Shown here one piece after another: positions 55,475 to 64,000 of a stretch of DNA of 64,000 bases (position 1 is its first letter; each line of letters opens with the position of its first letter). The translations under genes and the position numbers were made by a program. The notes beneath the pieces are model-generated. The model did not search any database and had not been told where the DNA came from. It was given only the letters and a program-made list of their open reading frames with translations. The stretch is from Aquabacterium sp. (GTDB taxonomy: Bacteria > Pseudomonadota > Gammaproteobacteria > Burkholderiales > Burkholderiaceae_C): contig NZ_JACRAH010000018.1 in assembly GCF_016234775.1 (NCBI RefSeq), positions 25,411 through 89,410 of the forward strand. The letters run 5' to 3'.

Positions 55475-56650
55475 ATGAGCGAAGCGGTCGTCATCATCGG
55501 CTCGGGTCTGGCTGGCTACAACGTGGCCCGCGAACTGCGCAAGGCCGACGCCAACGTGCCCATCGTGGTCGTCAGCCGAGACCACGCGGGCTTCTATTCC
55601 AAGCCCATGTTGTCCAACGCCCTGGCGGGCAAGAAAACGGCCGCCACGCTGGTGATGAAGACCGCCGAGAAGATGTCGGAAGACATCAAGGGCCGCGTGA
55701 TCGCCAACAGCGAGGTCACCGGCATCGACACCCAGGCCCGCACCCTGACCCTGGCTGGCGGCGAGGTGCTGCCTTACCGCGATCTGGTGCTGGCCCTGGG
55801 CGCCGACCCGATCCGCCTGCCCTTGACTGGTGATGCGGCTGACACCGTGCTGTCCGTCAATGATCTGGATGACTTTGCGAAGTTCGCCGAGGCGCTGGAC
55901 ACGGCCGCTGGCGGCCAGCCCGTCAAGCGCGTGGCCATTCTGGGCGCCGGCCTGATCGGCTGCGAGTTCGCCAACGACCTGCTGCACCGCGGGATCGAGC
56001 CCACCGTGCTGGATCTGGCCGATCGCGTGCTGTCGCGCCTGTTGCCGCCCGAAGCCAGCCAGTTGCTGCAGGACAAGCTGCAAGCCGGTGGCACGAGCTT
56101 TCGCTTTGGCGTGGGCGCCAGCAGCATCGACAAGGCCGGCAATGGCCTGAAGGTGACGCTCAGCGATGGCAACACGCTGGAGACCGATCTGGTGCTGTCG
56201 GCCATCGGCCTCAAGCCCCGCACGCACCTGGCCACGCAAGCCGGCGCTGAGGTGGGGCGAGGCGTGAAGGTCAACCGCGAGTTGGCCACCAATGTGCCGC
56301 ACGTCTACGCCGTGGGCGATTGCGCTGAGGTGGAAGGCCATCTGCTGCCTTACGTGATGCCACTGATGCAGCAGGCACGTGCGCTGGCCGCCACGCTGTC
56401 GGGCAAGGCCACACCTGTGGCTTACCCCGCCATGCCCGTGGTCGTGAAGACGCCCGCCTGGCCCACCGTGGTGTGCCCGCCGCCTGCCAACGCGGCAGGC
56501 CAATGGGTGGTGACGAGCACGGAAGAATCGGTCGAAGCCCGTTTCACGGCCGCCGATAACCCTGAGCAACTGCTGGGCTTTGCCCTGCAAGGCAAGGCCG
56601 TGACGCAACGTCAGGCCATGGCAGCCCTGGTACCGGCCATCCTGGCCTGA
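55475..56650 (+). CDS. Rubredoxin reductase (NAD-dependent)
   Basis: FAD- and NAD-binding flavoprotein, 391 residues. The FAD motif is VVIIGSGLAGYNVARELR; the NAD motif is VAILGAGLIGCEFANDLLHRG, and the second FAD motif VYAVGDCAEVEG. It has no redox disulfide and so belongs to the RubB/AlkT/NorW-like group. Immediately after the rubredoxin gene. It would use NAD(P)H to reduce rubredoxin. Confidence 0.92.
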   Translation: MSEAVVIIGSGLAGYNVARELRKADANVPIVVVSRDHAGFYSKPMLSNALAGKKTAATLVMKTAEKMSEDIKGRVIANSEVTGIDTQARTLTLAGGEVLPYRDLVLALGADPIRLPLTGDAADTVLSVNDLDDFAKFAEALDTAAGGQPVKRVAILGAGLIGCEFANDLLHRGIEPTVLDLADRVLSRLLPPEASQLLQDKLQAGGTSFRFGVGASSIDKAGNGLKVTLSDGNTLETDLVLSAIGLKPRTHLATQAGAEVGRGVKVNRELATNVPHVYAVGDCAEVEGHLLPYVMPLMQQARALAATLSGKATPVAYPAMPVVVKTPAWPTVVCPPPANAAGQWVVTSTEESVEARFTAADNPEQLLGFALQGKAVTQRQAMAALVPAILA

Positions 56651-56669
56651 GCCTCGGTCAAAACTGCCT

Positions 56670-56692
56670 CATGAGCCCGCTCGGGGCTCATG
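56670..56692. terminator. Hairpin after rubredoxin reductase
   Basis: CATGAGCCC (56670-56678), loop of five, GGGCTCATG (56684-56692), 20 bases downstream of the stop. No T-run. Likely terminator or processing hairpin. Confidence 0.5.
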
Positions 56693-56701
56693 CACCGATT
56701 C

Positions 56702-56735
56702 AACCGGCCCGCGACACTGTGTCAGCGGCCGGTTT
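56702..56735. terminator. Hairpin over the dciA 3' end
   Basis: AACCGGCC (56702-56709) and GGCCGGTT (56728-56735) enclose GACAC/GTGTC, giving a long imperfect hairpin over the last codons and stop of the leftward dciA gene. Probable convergent terminator with the neighbouring hairpin. Confidence 0.45.
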
Positions 56736-57063
56736 GAACACGCACGCGGATTGCGTTAACCTTAAGCCCCTTTTTGGCCAGCACCTCGATCAGGCGCGGC
56801 TGAAGCTGGCGCAACTTGGCTGACACGGCCGCGTTGGCGGCCAGCAGCGTCCATCCTTCGTCGTCGACCGGGCCTGCCTTGACATAAGGGGCCATGGCTG
56901 GCGGCAGGAAGACGCGCACTGCCTCCAGGCACGCCTGAGACATCTGCAGCCTCTGCATGAGGCTGGCAAGCTGGTTCGAGCGCCCCATGGCCGTGGTCAC
57001 CTGAGGTACGTCAGGTGTCATGGGCTTGTAAGTGGCGGTTCGGGTGTAGCGGCTTGCGCTCAT
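56722..57063 (-). CDS. dciA: DciA-like DUF721 protein
   Basis: 113 residues. The segment WTLLAANAAVSAKLRQLQPRLIEVL and the VNAIRVRVQ ending match the DUF721 domain, known as DciA, the helicase loader for DnaB in bacteria lacking DnaC. The N-terminus is a variable basic region. Divergent from the M23 peptidase gene. The order dciA, M23 peptidase, secA is usual in this group, separated here by metal-uptake genes. Confidence 0.8.
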   Translation of the reverse strand: MSASRYTRTATYKPMTPDVPQVTTAMGRSNQLASLMQRLQMSQACLEAVRVFLPPAMAPYVKAGPVDDEGWTLLAANAAVSAKLRQLQPRLIEVLAKKGLKVNAIRVRVQTGR

Positions 57064-57127
57064 AGGACGTCAGGCCAGGTGGTTGGCAGGCTCAAGATTC
57101 AGATGGTTCGATGCGGAAGGTTCTTGC

Positions 57128-58108
57128 ATGCAGATTTTGATCACGACCAGCGCCCTGTCGCGAACCCGCGTGCTGCAGTTTACGCCCGTGACCCTGGTGT
57201 TGGCACTGTTGGCGCTGGCCCTGCCGACGATGATGCTCAGCCTGATGCTCTACCACGCGGTGGTGCTCAAGGCCGCGCACGAGCACTGGCCGGTGATCTC
57301 TCAGGCAGTGCGTTACGTGGAGCAACAGGAGTTTGCGCAACGCGATCGTTACATGCGTGAGAACCTGGATGCGATGGCCGCCAAGGTGGGTGACCTGCAG
57401 GCCAAATTGATGCGGCTGGAGGCCGTGAGCGAGCGCGTGGCCGGCATGGCAGGCATGAAGCCCGACGAACTCAAGAAGATCGAGGCGGAACCCAAGGGCG
57501 CATCTGGCGGCCCCCTGGTCAGCATGCTGGACGACAAACCCACATCTCGCATCCTGCAGGAACTCAATGAGCACATGGGCCATTTGCAGGCAAGCAGTGA
57601 GCGCGATGCTGATGTGTTCACCCTGATCGAGTCCCATCTGTTTGAAAAGCGACTGGAAGCCTTGATGGTGCCCAGCAGTGCGCCCGTGATCGGCCCGGTC
57701 GGATCGGGCTTCGGCTTTCGCACCGACCCGTTCACGCATCGCCCGGCGCTGCACACGGGGCTGGATTTCCCGGCTGATCCGGGCACGTCGATCATGGCGG
57801 CCGCCGGTGGCGTGGTGCTGTCGGCTGGGCCTCATCCGCAATACGGTCAACTGGTGGAGCTGGATCATGGCAACGGCCTGGTGACCCGCTATGCCCACAC
57901 CTCGCGCATGTTGGCCAAGCAAGGCGATCTGGTCAAGCGCGGCCAGAAGATCGCCGAGGTCGGCAACACGGGGCGCTCAACCGGCCCGCACCTGCACTTC
58001 GAGGTGCTGGTGGAAGGGGTGCAGCAGAACCCGGCCAAGTTCCTGGCCAGCCAGCCACCTGCTGGCGGCCCCGGTTCACCAAAGAGCAACATCGCCTCAA
58101 TAAAATAA
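57128..58108 (+). CDS. M23-family metallopeptidase (periplasmic/membrane)
   Basis: 326 residues. One N-terminal membrane segment (VLALLALALPTMMLSLML), a coiled-coil region (residues about 70-130; DAMAAKVGDLQAKLMRLEA), then a C-terminal peptidase domain with the zinc ligands in GFGFRTDPFTHRPALHTGLDF (broken here by natural residues), RYAHTS and GPHLHFEVL. It probably cleaves or activates cleavage of peptidoglycan crosslinks. The start at ATG 57128 begins the membrane segment; the longer frame from 57083 is not favoured. Confidence 0.9.
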   Translation: MQILITTSALSRTRVLQFTPVTLVLALLALALPTMMLSLMLYHAVVLKAAHEHWPVISQAVRYVEQQEFAQRDRYMRENLDAMAAKVGDLQAKLMRLEAVSERVAGMAGMKPDELKKIEAEPKGASGGPLVSMLDDKPTSRILQELNEHMGHLQASSERDADVFTLIESHLFEKRLEALMVPSSAPVIGPVGSGFGFRTDPFTHRPALHTGLDFPADPGTSIMAAAGGVVLSAGPHPQYGQLVELDHGNGLVTRYAHTSRMLAKQGDLVKRGQKIAEVGNTGRSTGPHLHFEVLVEGVQQNPAKFLASQPPAGGPGSPKSNIASIK

Positions 58109-58114
58109 GCCTTC

Positions 58115-58426
58115 ATGCAGGGTCGCACAATCAAGCGTCTGGGCTGGCACCTGCTGCTGGCCCTGGTCATGCTGCTGATGCAGCAGGCCGGCTTGCGCCA
58201 CGCCCTGCAACACACCACGCGTGACGATGGCAACCAGGCGCACACCCTGTGTGTGGAGTGCCTGGCCCATCACGCGGCAGATGCCAGTGTGGCGCCCTCC
58301 AAGGCTGCACTGGCACTGGCCCATTTCGAGCATGTGCAGACTGCGGACACCGCTCAGCCGCAATGTGCTGGAAGCGCGCCCGGCGCCTACCTCGCACGCG
58401 CACCGCCTGCCCTCTTTTCTGCCTGA
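58115..58426 (+). CDS. Small membrane protein with CxxC-HH motif (DUF2946-like)
   Basis: 103 residues. A hydrophobic N-terminal segment (LLLALVMLLMQQAGLRHAL) is followed by LCVECLAHHAAD, resembling the CxxC region of DUF2946-type small proteins found near metal-transport genes. It lies six bases after the peptidase stop and before the outer-membrane protein gene, so a metal-related role is suggested by position only. The C-terminal half is low-complexity Ala/Pro. Confidence 0.5.
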   Translation: MQGRTIKRLGWHLLLALVMLLMQQAGLRHALQHTTRDDGNQAHTLCVECLAHHAADASVAPSKAALALAHFEHVQTADTAQPQCAGSAPGAYLARAPPALFSA

Positions 58427-58545
58427 TTCGTTCACGCCTGACGGGCCGTGCGACGCTGCATGCGTTCGCCCGCCCTGCCTGGCGTGTGCCTGACGATCCT
58501 GGCCACCTGAGCACTCAGGCTGGCCGCAGAAGAGACTTTTCCATC

Positions 58546-60030
58546 ATGCGTATTCATTCGTCTGGCCGCGAAGGCCTGGACGCGCACGGCCATGCCGCCG
58601 CCGCGTCATCATCCTCATCACAACTGACATCGCCCCTGCCATCCTCCATGGCACGCACGGCCGCCTTGGGTGCCATGAGCATCCTGGCCACACTGGCCAC
58701 GCACGCGCAAGCGGCGGCGGCCACTCCAACGGTCACGACCAACGCGGACGCACAGACCGTATCGGAGCTGCGCCGCCAAATTGACGACATGCGTCGGCAA
58801 TACGAGACCCGACTCAAGGAGCTGGAAGCCCGCCTGGATCAGGTTCAACAAGCACAGACAGGCTCGCCCAACGCGGCACCTGCGGAGCCGGTATCGCCAG
58901 CCAGCACGGCCAATGGCTTCAATCCCATGGTCACGGTGATCCTGAGTGGCACGTATGCCAGCCTGTCCAAGGACCCAGGTACCTGGCGGCTCAGCGGCTT
59001 CATCCCCGGCGGCGACGAGATCGGACCTGGTCAACGCGGCTTCAGCCTGGGTGAGTCCGAGCTCACGCTCAGCGCCAACATCGACCCCTGGTGGTATGGC
59101 GCACTGACCCTGGCGGTGTCGCCGGAAGACACGATCTCGGCCGAAGAAGCCTTTGTGCAGACCACAGCGCTGCCAGCAGGACTCAAGCTCAAGGTGGGCC
59201 GATTCTTCTCGGGCCTGGGTTACCTCAACGAGCAACATGCCCACACCTGGGACTTTGTGGATGCACCGCTGGCTTACCAGGCCTTCCTGGGCGGCCAGTA
59301 CAAGCAGGAGGGCGTGCAGCTCAAATGGCTGGCCCCCACCGATCAGTTCATCGAACTGGGCGCGGAGCTGGGCAATGGCCACAGCTTCCCTGGCAATGAC
59401 CGCAACCGGAATTCGGCCGGCTCTGTCTCACTGTTTGCCCACACCGGTGGCGACTTGGGCAAAAGCCACAGCTGGCGTGCCGGCCTGAGCTGGTTGAGCA
59501 CCAAGGCTCAGGACCGCGCCTGGGATGCCGTCGATGCGGCTGATCAAAGCGTGAGCAACGCCTTCACCGGCAACAGCCGCATGTGGGTGGCCGATGCCGT
59601 ATGGAAATGGGCGCCGAACGGCAATGCCAAGGTCACCAACTTCAAGCTGCAAGGCGAGTACTTCCGCCGCACCGAATCCGGCGAGGTGGTGTACGACACG
59701 GGCAATGCGGCCACACCTGGCGATTACCGCTCGGCGCAATCGGGCTGGTACCTGCAAGGCATCTACCAGCTCACCACGGGCTGGCGCGTCGGCTTGCGTC
59801 ATGACGAGCTCAACAGCGGCACGGTGGACTACGGCCTCAACACGCCAAGCCTCGTGCTGACCGACTACAAGCCCCAGCGTGACAGCCTGATGCTGGACTG
59901 GTCGCCCAGCGAATTCAGCCGCTGGCGCCTGCAGGTGAGCAATGACCGCTCACGCGAAGGCGTCAACGACAGGCAACTGTTCCTGCAGTACCAGATGAGC
60001 CTGGGTGCGCACGGCGCCCACAGCTACTGA
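58546..60030 (+). CDS. Putative outer-membrane beta-barrel protein of the metal-uptake locus
   Basis: 494 residues. An unusual N-terminus with a His/Ser-rich stretch leads into a signal-like segment (MARTAALGAMSILATLATHA), then a coiled coil (ELRRQIDDMRRQYETRLKEL, about 70-95) and a region rich in aromatic, alternating beta segments to the C-terminal LQYQMSLGAHGAHSY. The family resembles proteins annotated as zinc-regulated outer-membrane or porin-like proteins next to znuA. It could be the outer-membrane zinc entry channel. Starts: ATG 58546 used; ATG 58648 would give a cleaner signal peptide. The next gene begins 32 bases later. Confidence 0.65.
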   Translation: MRIHSSGREGLDAHGHAAAASSSSSQLTSPLPSSMARTAALGAMSILATLATHAQAAAATPTVTTNADAQTVSELRRQIDDMRRQYETRLKELEARLDQVQQAQTGSPNAAPAEPVSPASTANGFNPMVTVILSGTYASLSKDPGTWRLSGFIPGGDEIGPGQRGFSLGESELTLSANIDPWWYGALTLAVSPEDTISAEEAFVQTTALPAGLKLKVGRFFSGLGYLNEQHAHTWDFVDAPLAYQAFLGGQYKQEGVQLKWLAPTDQFIELGAELGNGHSFPGNDRNRNSAGSVSLFAHTGGDLGKSHSWRAGLSWLSTKAQDRAWDAVDAADQSVSNAFTGNSRMWVADAVWKWAPNGNAKVTNFKLQGEYFRRTESGEVVYDTGNAATPGDYRSAQSGWYLQGIYQLTTGWRVGLRHDELNSGTVDYGLNTPSLVLTDYKPQRDSLMLDWSPSEFSRWRLQVSNDRSREGVNDRQLFLQYQMSLGAHGAHSY

Positions 60031-60062
60031 GCCACGCGATGAACATGATTCGGAGCACACAC

Positions 60063-60983
60063 ATGACGAAGTTTTCTGCCATCCGCGGGCTGTCCATCGG
60101 TGCAGGCCTCGCGCTCAGCCTGATCAGCCCACACGCGCAAGCCATCAAGGTCTTTGCCTGCGAGCCTGAATGGGCTGCCCTGACCAAGGAACTGGCCGGC
60201 GACCAGGCCAGCATCTACACCGCCACCAACGCCCTGCAGGATCCGCATCAAGTGCAGGCCAAACCCAGCCTGATCGCCGCCGTGCGCAATGCCGAACTGA
60301 TGGTGTGCACGGGTGCCGAGCTGGAAGCGGGCTGGTTGCCCGTGCTCTTGCGCCAGTCTGGCAACCCGGCCGTGCAAACCGGCCAGCCCGGCCAGTTCAA
60401 CGCGGCCGACTACGTGCGCAAGCTGGAGGTGCCCACCCGACTGGACCGTGCCGATGGTGATGTGCACGCATCCGGCAACCCGCATATCCAGACAGATCCG
60501 CGCAACATCGCGGCAGTAGCGCAAGCCTTGGCCAAACGCCTGGCTGAAGTCGATGCAGCGCATGCGACGGTCTACCAGGCGCGCCTGGCAGATTTCAACA
60601 CGCGCTGGAACCAGGCCATGACGCGCTGGACGCAAGCGGCTGCGCCACTCAAGGGCATGCCCATCGTGGTACAGCACAAGGGCTTTCCTTATCTGGAGGC
60701 CTGGCTGGGCCTGACCCAGGTCACCTCGCTGGAGCCCAAACCAGGCGTGGAGCCCAGCAGTGCCTACCTGTCCACCGTGCTCACCCAATTGCAGAAGCAA
60801 CCCGCCAAGGTGATCATCCGCGCCGCCTACAACGATGGGCGCGGGTCGTTATGGCTGTCGGAGCGTGCGCGCATCCCGGTGGCCGTGCTGCCCTTCACCG
60901 TGGGCGGCAGCGACAAGGCCAAGGATCTGTTCGGCCTGTTTGACGACACCATCGAGCAACTGCTCAAAGCCAGCAAGGGATAA
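60063..60983 (+). CDS. znuA: Periplasmic metal-binding protein of ABC transporter (ZnuA-like)
   Basis: 306 residues with a signal peptide (RGLSIGAGLALSLISPHAQA). It is a cluster A-I solute-binding protein with family regions VFACEPEWAALTKELAGDQ, CTGAELEAGWLPVLLRQ, GNPHIQTDPRNIAAVA (metal His), VVQHKGFPYLEAWLG and IPVAVLPFTVGG. GGAG lies seven bases before ATG 60063. It probably binds zinc, or possibly manganese. No His-rich loop is visible, which is less usual for zinc forms. Confidence 0.85.
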   Translation: MTKFSAIRGLSIGAGLALSLISPHAQAIKVFACEPEWAALTKELAGDQASIYTATNALQDPHQVQAKPSLIAAVRNAELMVCTGAELEAGWLPVLLRQSGNPAVQTGQPGQFNAADYVRKLEVPTRLDRADGDVHASGNPHIQTDPRNIAAVAQALAKRLAEVDAAHATVYQARLADFNTRWNQAMTRWTQAAAPLKGMPIVVQHKGFPYLEAWLGLTQVTSLEPKPGVEPSSAYLSTVLTQLQKQPAKVIIRAAYNDGRGSLWLSERARIPVAVLPFTVGGSDKAKDLFGLFDDTIEQLLKASKG

Positions 60984-60988
60984 GCGCC

Positions 60989-61765
60989 ATGGGCAGCCTG
61001 AGTGTGCATGAGGTGGACTGGTCCATCGTAGGCCCGGCCCTGATCGCCGGTTTGCTGGTGCTGGCCACGCACGTGCCACTGGGGCTGCAGGTGCTGCGCA
61101 AGGGCATCGTCTTCATCGACCTGGCGATCGCGCAGATCGCCGGGCTGGGGGTGATCGCAGCCGACGCGCTGGGCTGGGAGCCGCAAGGCTGGGCCGTGCA
61201 AGGTGCAGCGGTGCTGGCCGCCCTGAGCGGTGCAGCCTTGCTGACCTGGACCGAAAAACGCTGGCCCGAGATCCAGGAGGCCCTGATCGGCACCCTGTTT
61301 GTGCTGGCTTCCTGTGTGGGCATTCTGCTGCTGGCGGGCAACCCGCATGGCGGTGAACACCTCAAGGATCTGCTGGTAGGTCAGATTCTGTGGGTCTCGA
61401 CCGGGCAACTGTGGGCGGTGGCCGGCCTGTCAGCGTTGGTGCTGGCCCTGTGGTTCGGCCTGGGCGCGCGCCTGGGGCGGGCCGGTTTTTACCTGCTGTT
61501 TGCCCTGGCCGTGACGGCCTCCGTTCAACTCGTTGGGGTCTATCTGGTGTTCAGCAGCCTGATCATGCCGGCGCTGGCGGTGCGAAACGCGCTCCCTGGA
61601 CGGCAATTGACGCTGGCCTGGGGGGCGGGCGCCCTGGCCTACGCCCTGGGGCTGGCTTTGTCCGCCATGGTGGACATGCCCTCCGGCGCAGTGGTCGTGC
61701 TGGCCATGGCGCTGATCTGCATCGCCTTGAGTGCCATGATCCGAAAACGGCCTGAAACGCCCTGA
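60989..61765 (+). CDS. znuB: Metal ABC transporter permease (ZnuB-like)
   Basis: 258 residues with eight or so membrane segments. The conserved FIDLAIAQIAGLGVIAADALG and LVFSSLIMPALAVRNALPG match the ABC-3 permease family (ZnuB/MntB). Six bases after znuA. No ATPase gene follows; the next gene is secA. The ATPase is presumably encoded elsewhere. Confidence 0.85.
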   Translation: MGSLSVHEVDWSIVGPALIAGLLVLATHVPLGLQVLRKGIVFIDLAIAQIAGLGVIAADALGWEPQGWAVQGAAVLAALSGAALLTWTEKRWPEIQEALIGTLFVLASCVGILLLAGNPHGGEHLKDLLVGQILWVSTGQLWAVAGLSALVLALWFGLGARLGRAGFYLLFALAVTASVQLVGVYLVFSSLIMPALAVRNALPGRQLTLAWGAGALAYALGLALSAMVDMPSGAVVVLAMALICIALSAMIRKRPETP

Positions 61766-61771
61766 AACAAG

Positions 61772-61806
61772 TTCCCCGCCCTGCACCCTTGAATAAGGGC
61801 GGGGAA
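61772..61806 (+). terminator. Hairpin after znuB
   Basis: TTCCCCGCCCT (61772-61782) and AGGGCGGGGAA (61796-61806), seven bases after the stop. Strong stem, no T-run on this strand. It probably ends or processes the metal-uptake transcript before secA. Confidence 0.55.
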
Positions 61807-61911
61807 AGCCCCTCCTAGGAAGGACGCGAGCGCGTCGCAGAAGCGTCACCCCTGGGTGCTACACTTTTTGGCTTTGGTTGACTGGGGAAATTGTCCCTGG
61901 CGGCCTCGTGC

Positions 61912-61925
61912 TGACCACGTGGTCA
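61912..61925. promoter_or_regulatory. Perfect 14-bp palindrome in the secA leader
   Basis: TGACCACGTGGTCA, 30 bases upstream of the secA start. It could bind a dimeric regulator or form a short RNA hairpin. No recognised secM-like gene is present in the 189-base gap. Confidence 0.35.
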
Positions 61926-61954
61926 ACACACCGATCGATTGGATTGATAGCTCC

Positions 61955-64000
<2,046 letters not shown>

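Overview
The window looks like chromosome of a GC-rich betaproteobacterium of the order Burkholderiales. This rests on the ntrY-ntrX pair with a short NtrX, the pilB-pilC-pilD-coaE-zapD-yacG block, the dciA-M23 peptidase-secA order, and the style of the LPS-core genes. No rRNA, insertion sequence, prophage, integrase or CRISPR array was seen. One tRNA gene (tRNA-Phe) is present.

Layout: (1) 1-2972, the nitrogen-type two-component pair ntrY (5' end outside the window) and a short ntrX without an AAA+ domain; (2) 3027-3145, tRNA-Phe and a strong hairpin; (3) 3178-23769, an LPS-core/O-antigen-like locus. It holds GT9, GT4, GT2 and GT61 glycosyltransferases, the fdtB/fdtA pair for dTDP-3-amino-3,6-dideoxygalactose, an acyltransferase-3 protein, a GT-C-like membrane protein, an FkbM methyltransferase, a Gfo/Idh/MocA oxidoreductase, an ATP-grasp enzyme, a DUF4254 protein, heptosyltransferase I (waaC) and the lipid A flippase msbA. 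(4) 23839-29371, type IV pilus genes pilB, pilC and pilD with coaE, zapD and yacG; (5) 29387-30233, a MntA/HepT toxin-antitoxin pair; (6) 30522-31637, a WecA-like initiating sugar-phosphate transferase.

(7) 31666-54452 is a roughly 23-kb leftward exopolysaccharide operon. In transcription order it encodes an SLBB export protein, a Wzz-type protein, a Wzx-type flippase, a methyltransferase, a hexapeptide acyltransferase, AsnB, a GT2, a CgeB-like glycosyltransferase, an internally deleted methyltransferase, another methyltransferase, a GT4, a Wzy-like polymerase, a carbamoyltransferase and a GT2. It ends in a four-gene module: fused E1 alpha-beta, an E2 with lipoyl domain and zinc-ribbon tail, an acyl-carrier-protein/phosphopantetheinyl-transferase fusion, and an E3-like flavoprotein. 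This last module is the most unusual thing in the window. It looks like a 2-oxoacid-dehydrogenase-type machine built to charge its own ACP, probably to supply an acyl group for decorating the polysaccharide.

(8) 54688-56650, a rubrerythrin, rubredoxin and rubredoxin reductase cassette; (9) 56722-58108, dciA and an M23 peptidase; (10) 58115-61765, a metal (probably zinc) uptake set with a small CxxC protein, an outer-membrane beta-barrel, ZnuA and ZnuB, but no adjacent ATPase; (11) 61955-64000, secA, running off the window.

The locus in (3) builds and exports the lipid-A-linked sugar chain. The locus in (6)-(7) follows a Wzx/Wzy-type logic: WecA-like initiation, glycosyl transfer, flipping, polymerisation and export, with carbamoyl, methyl and acyl decorations. 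No co-located BY-kinase or phosphatase was seen. All product names are from reading the sequence; no database search was run.
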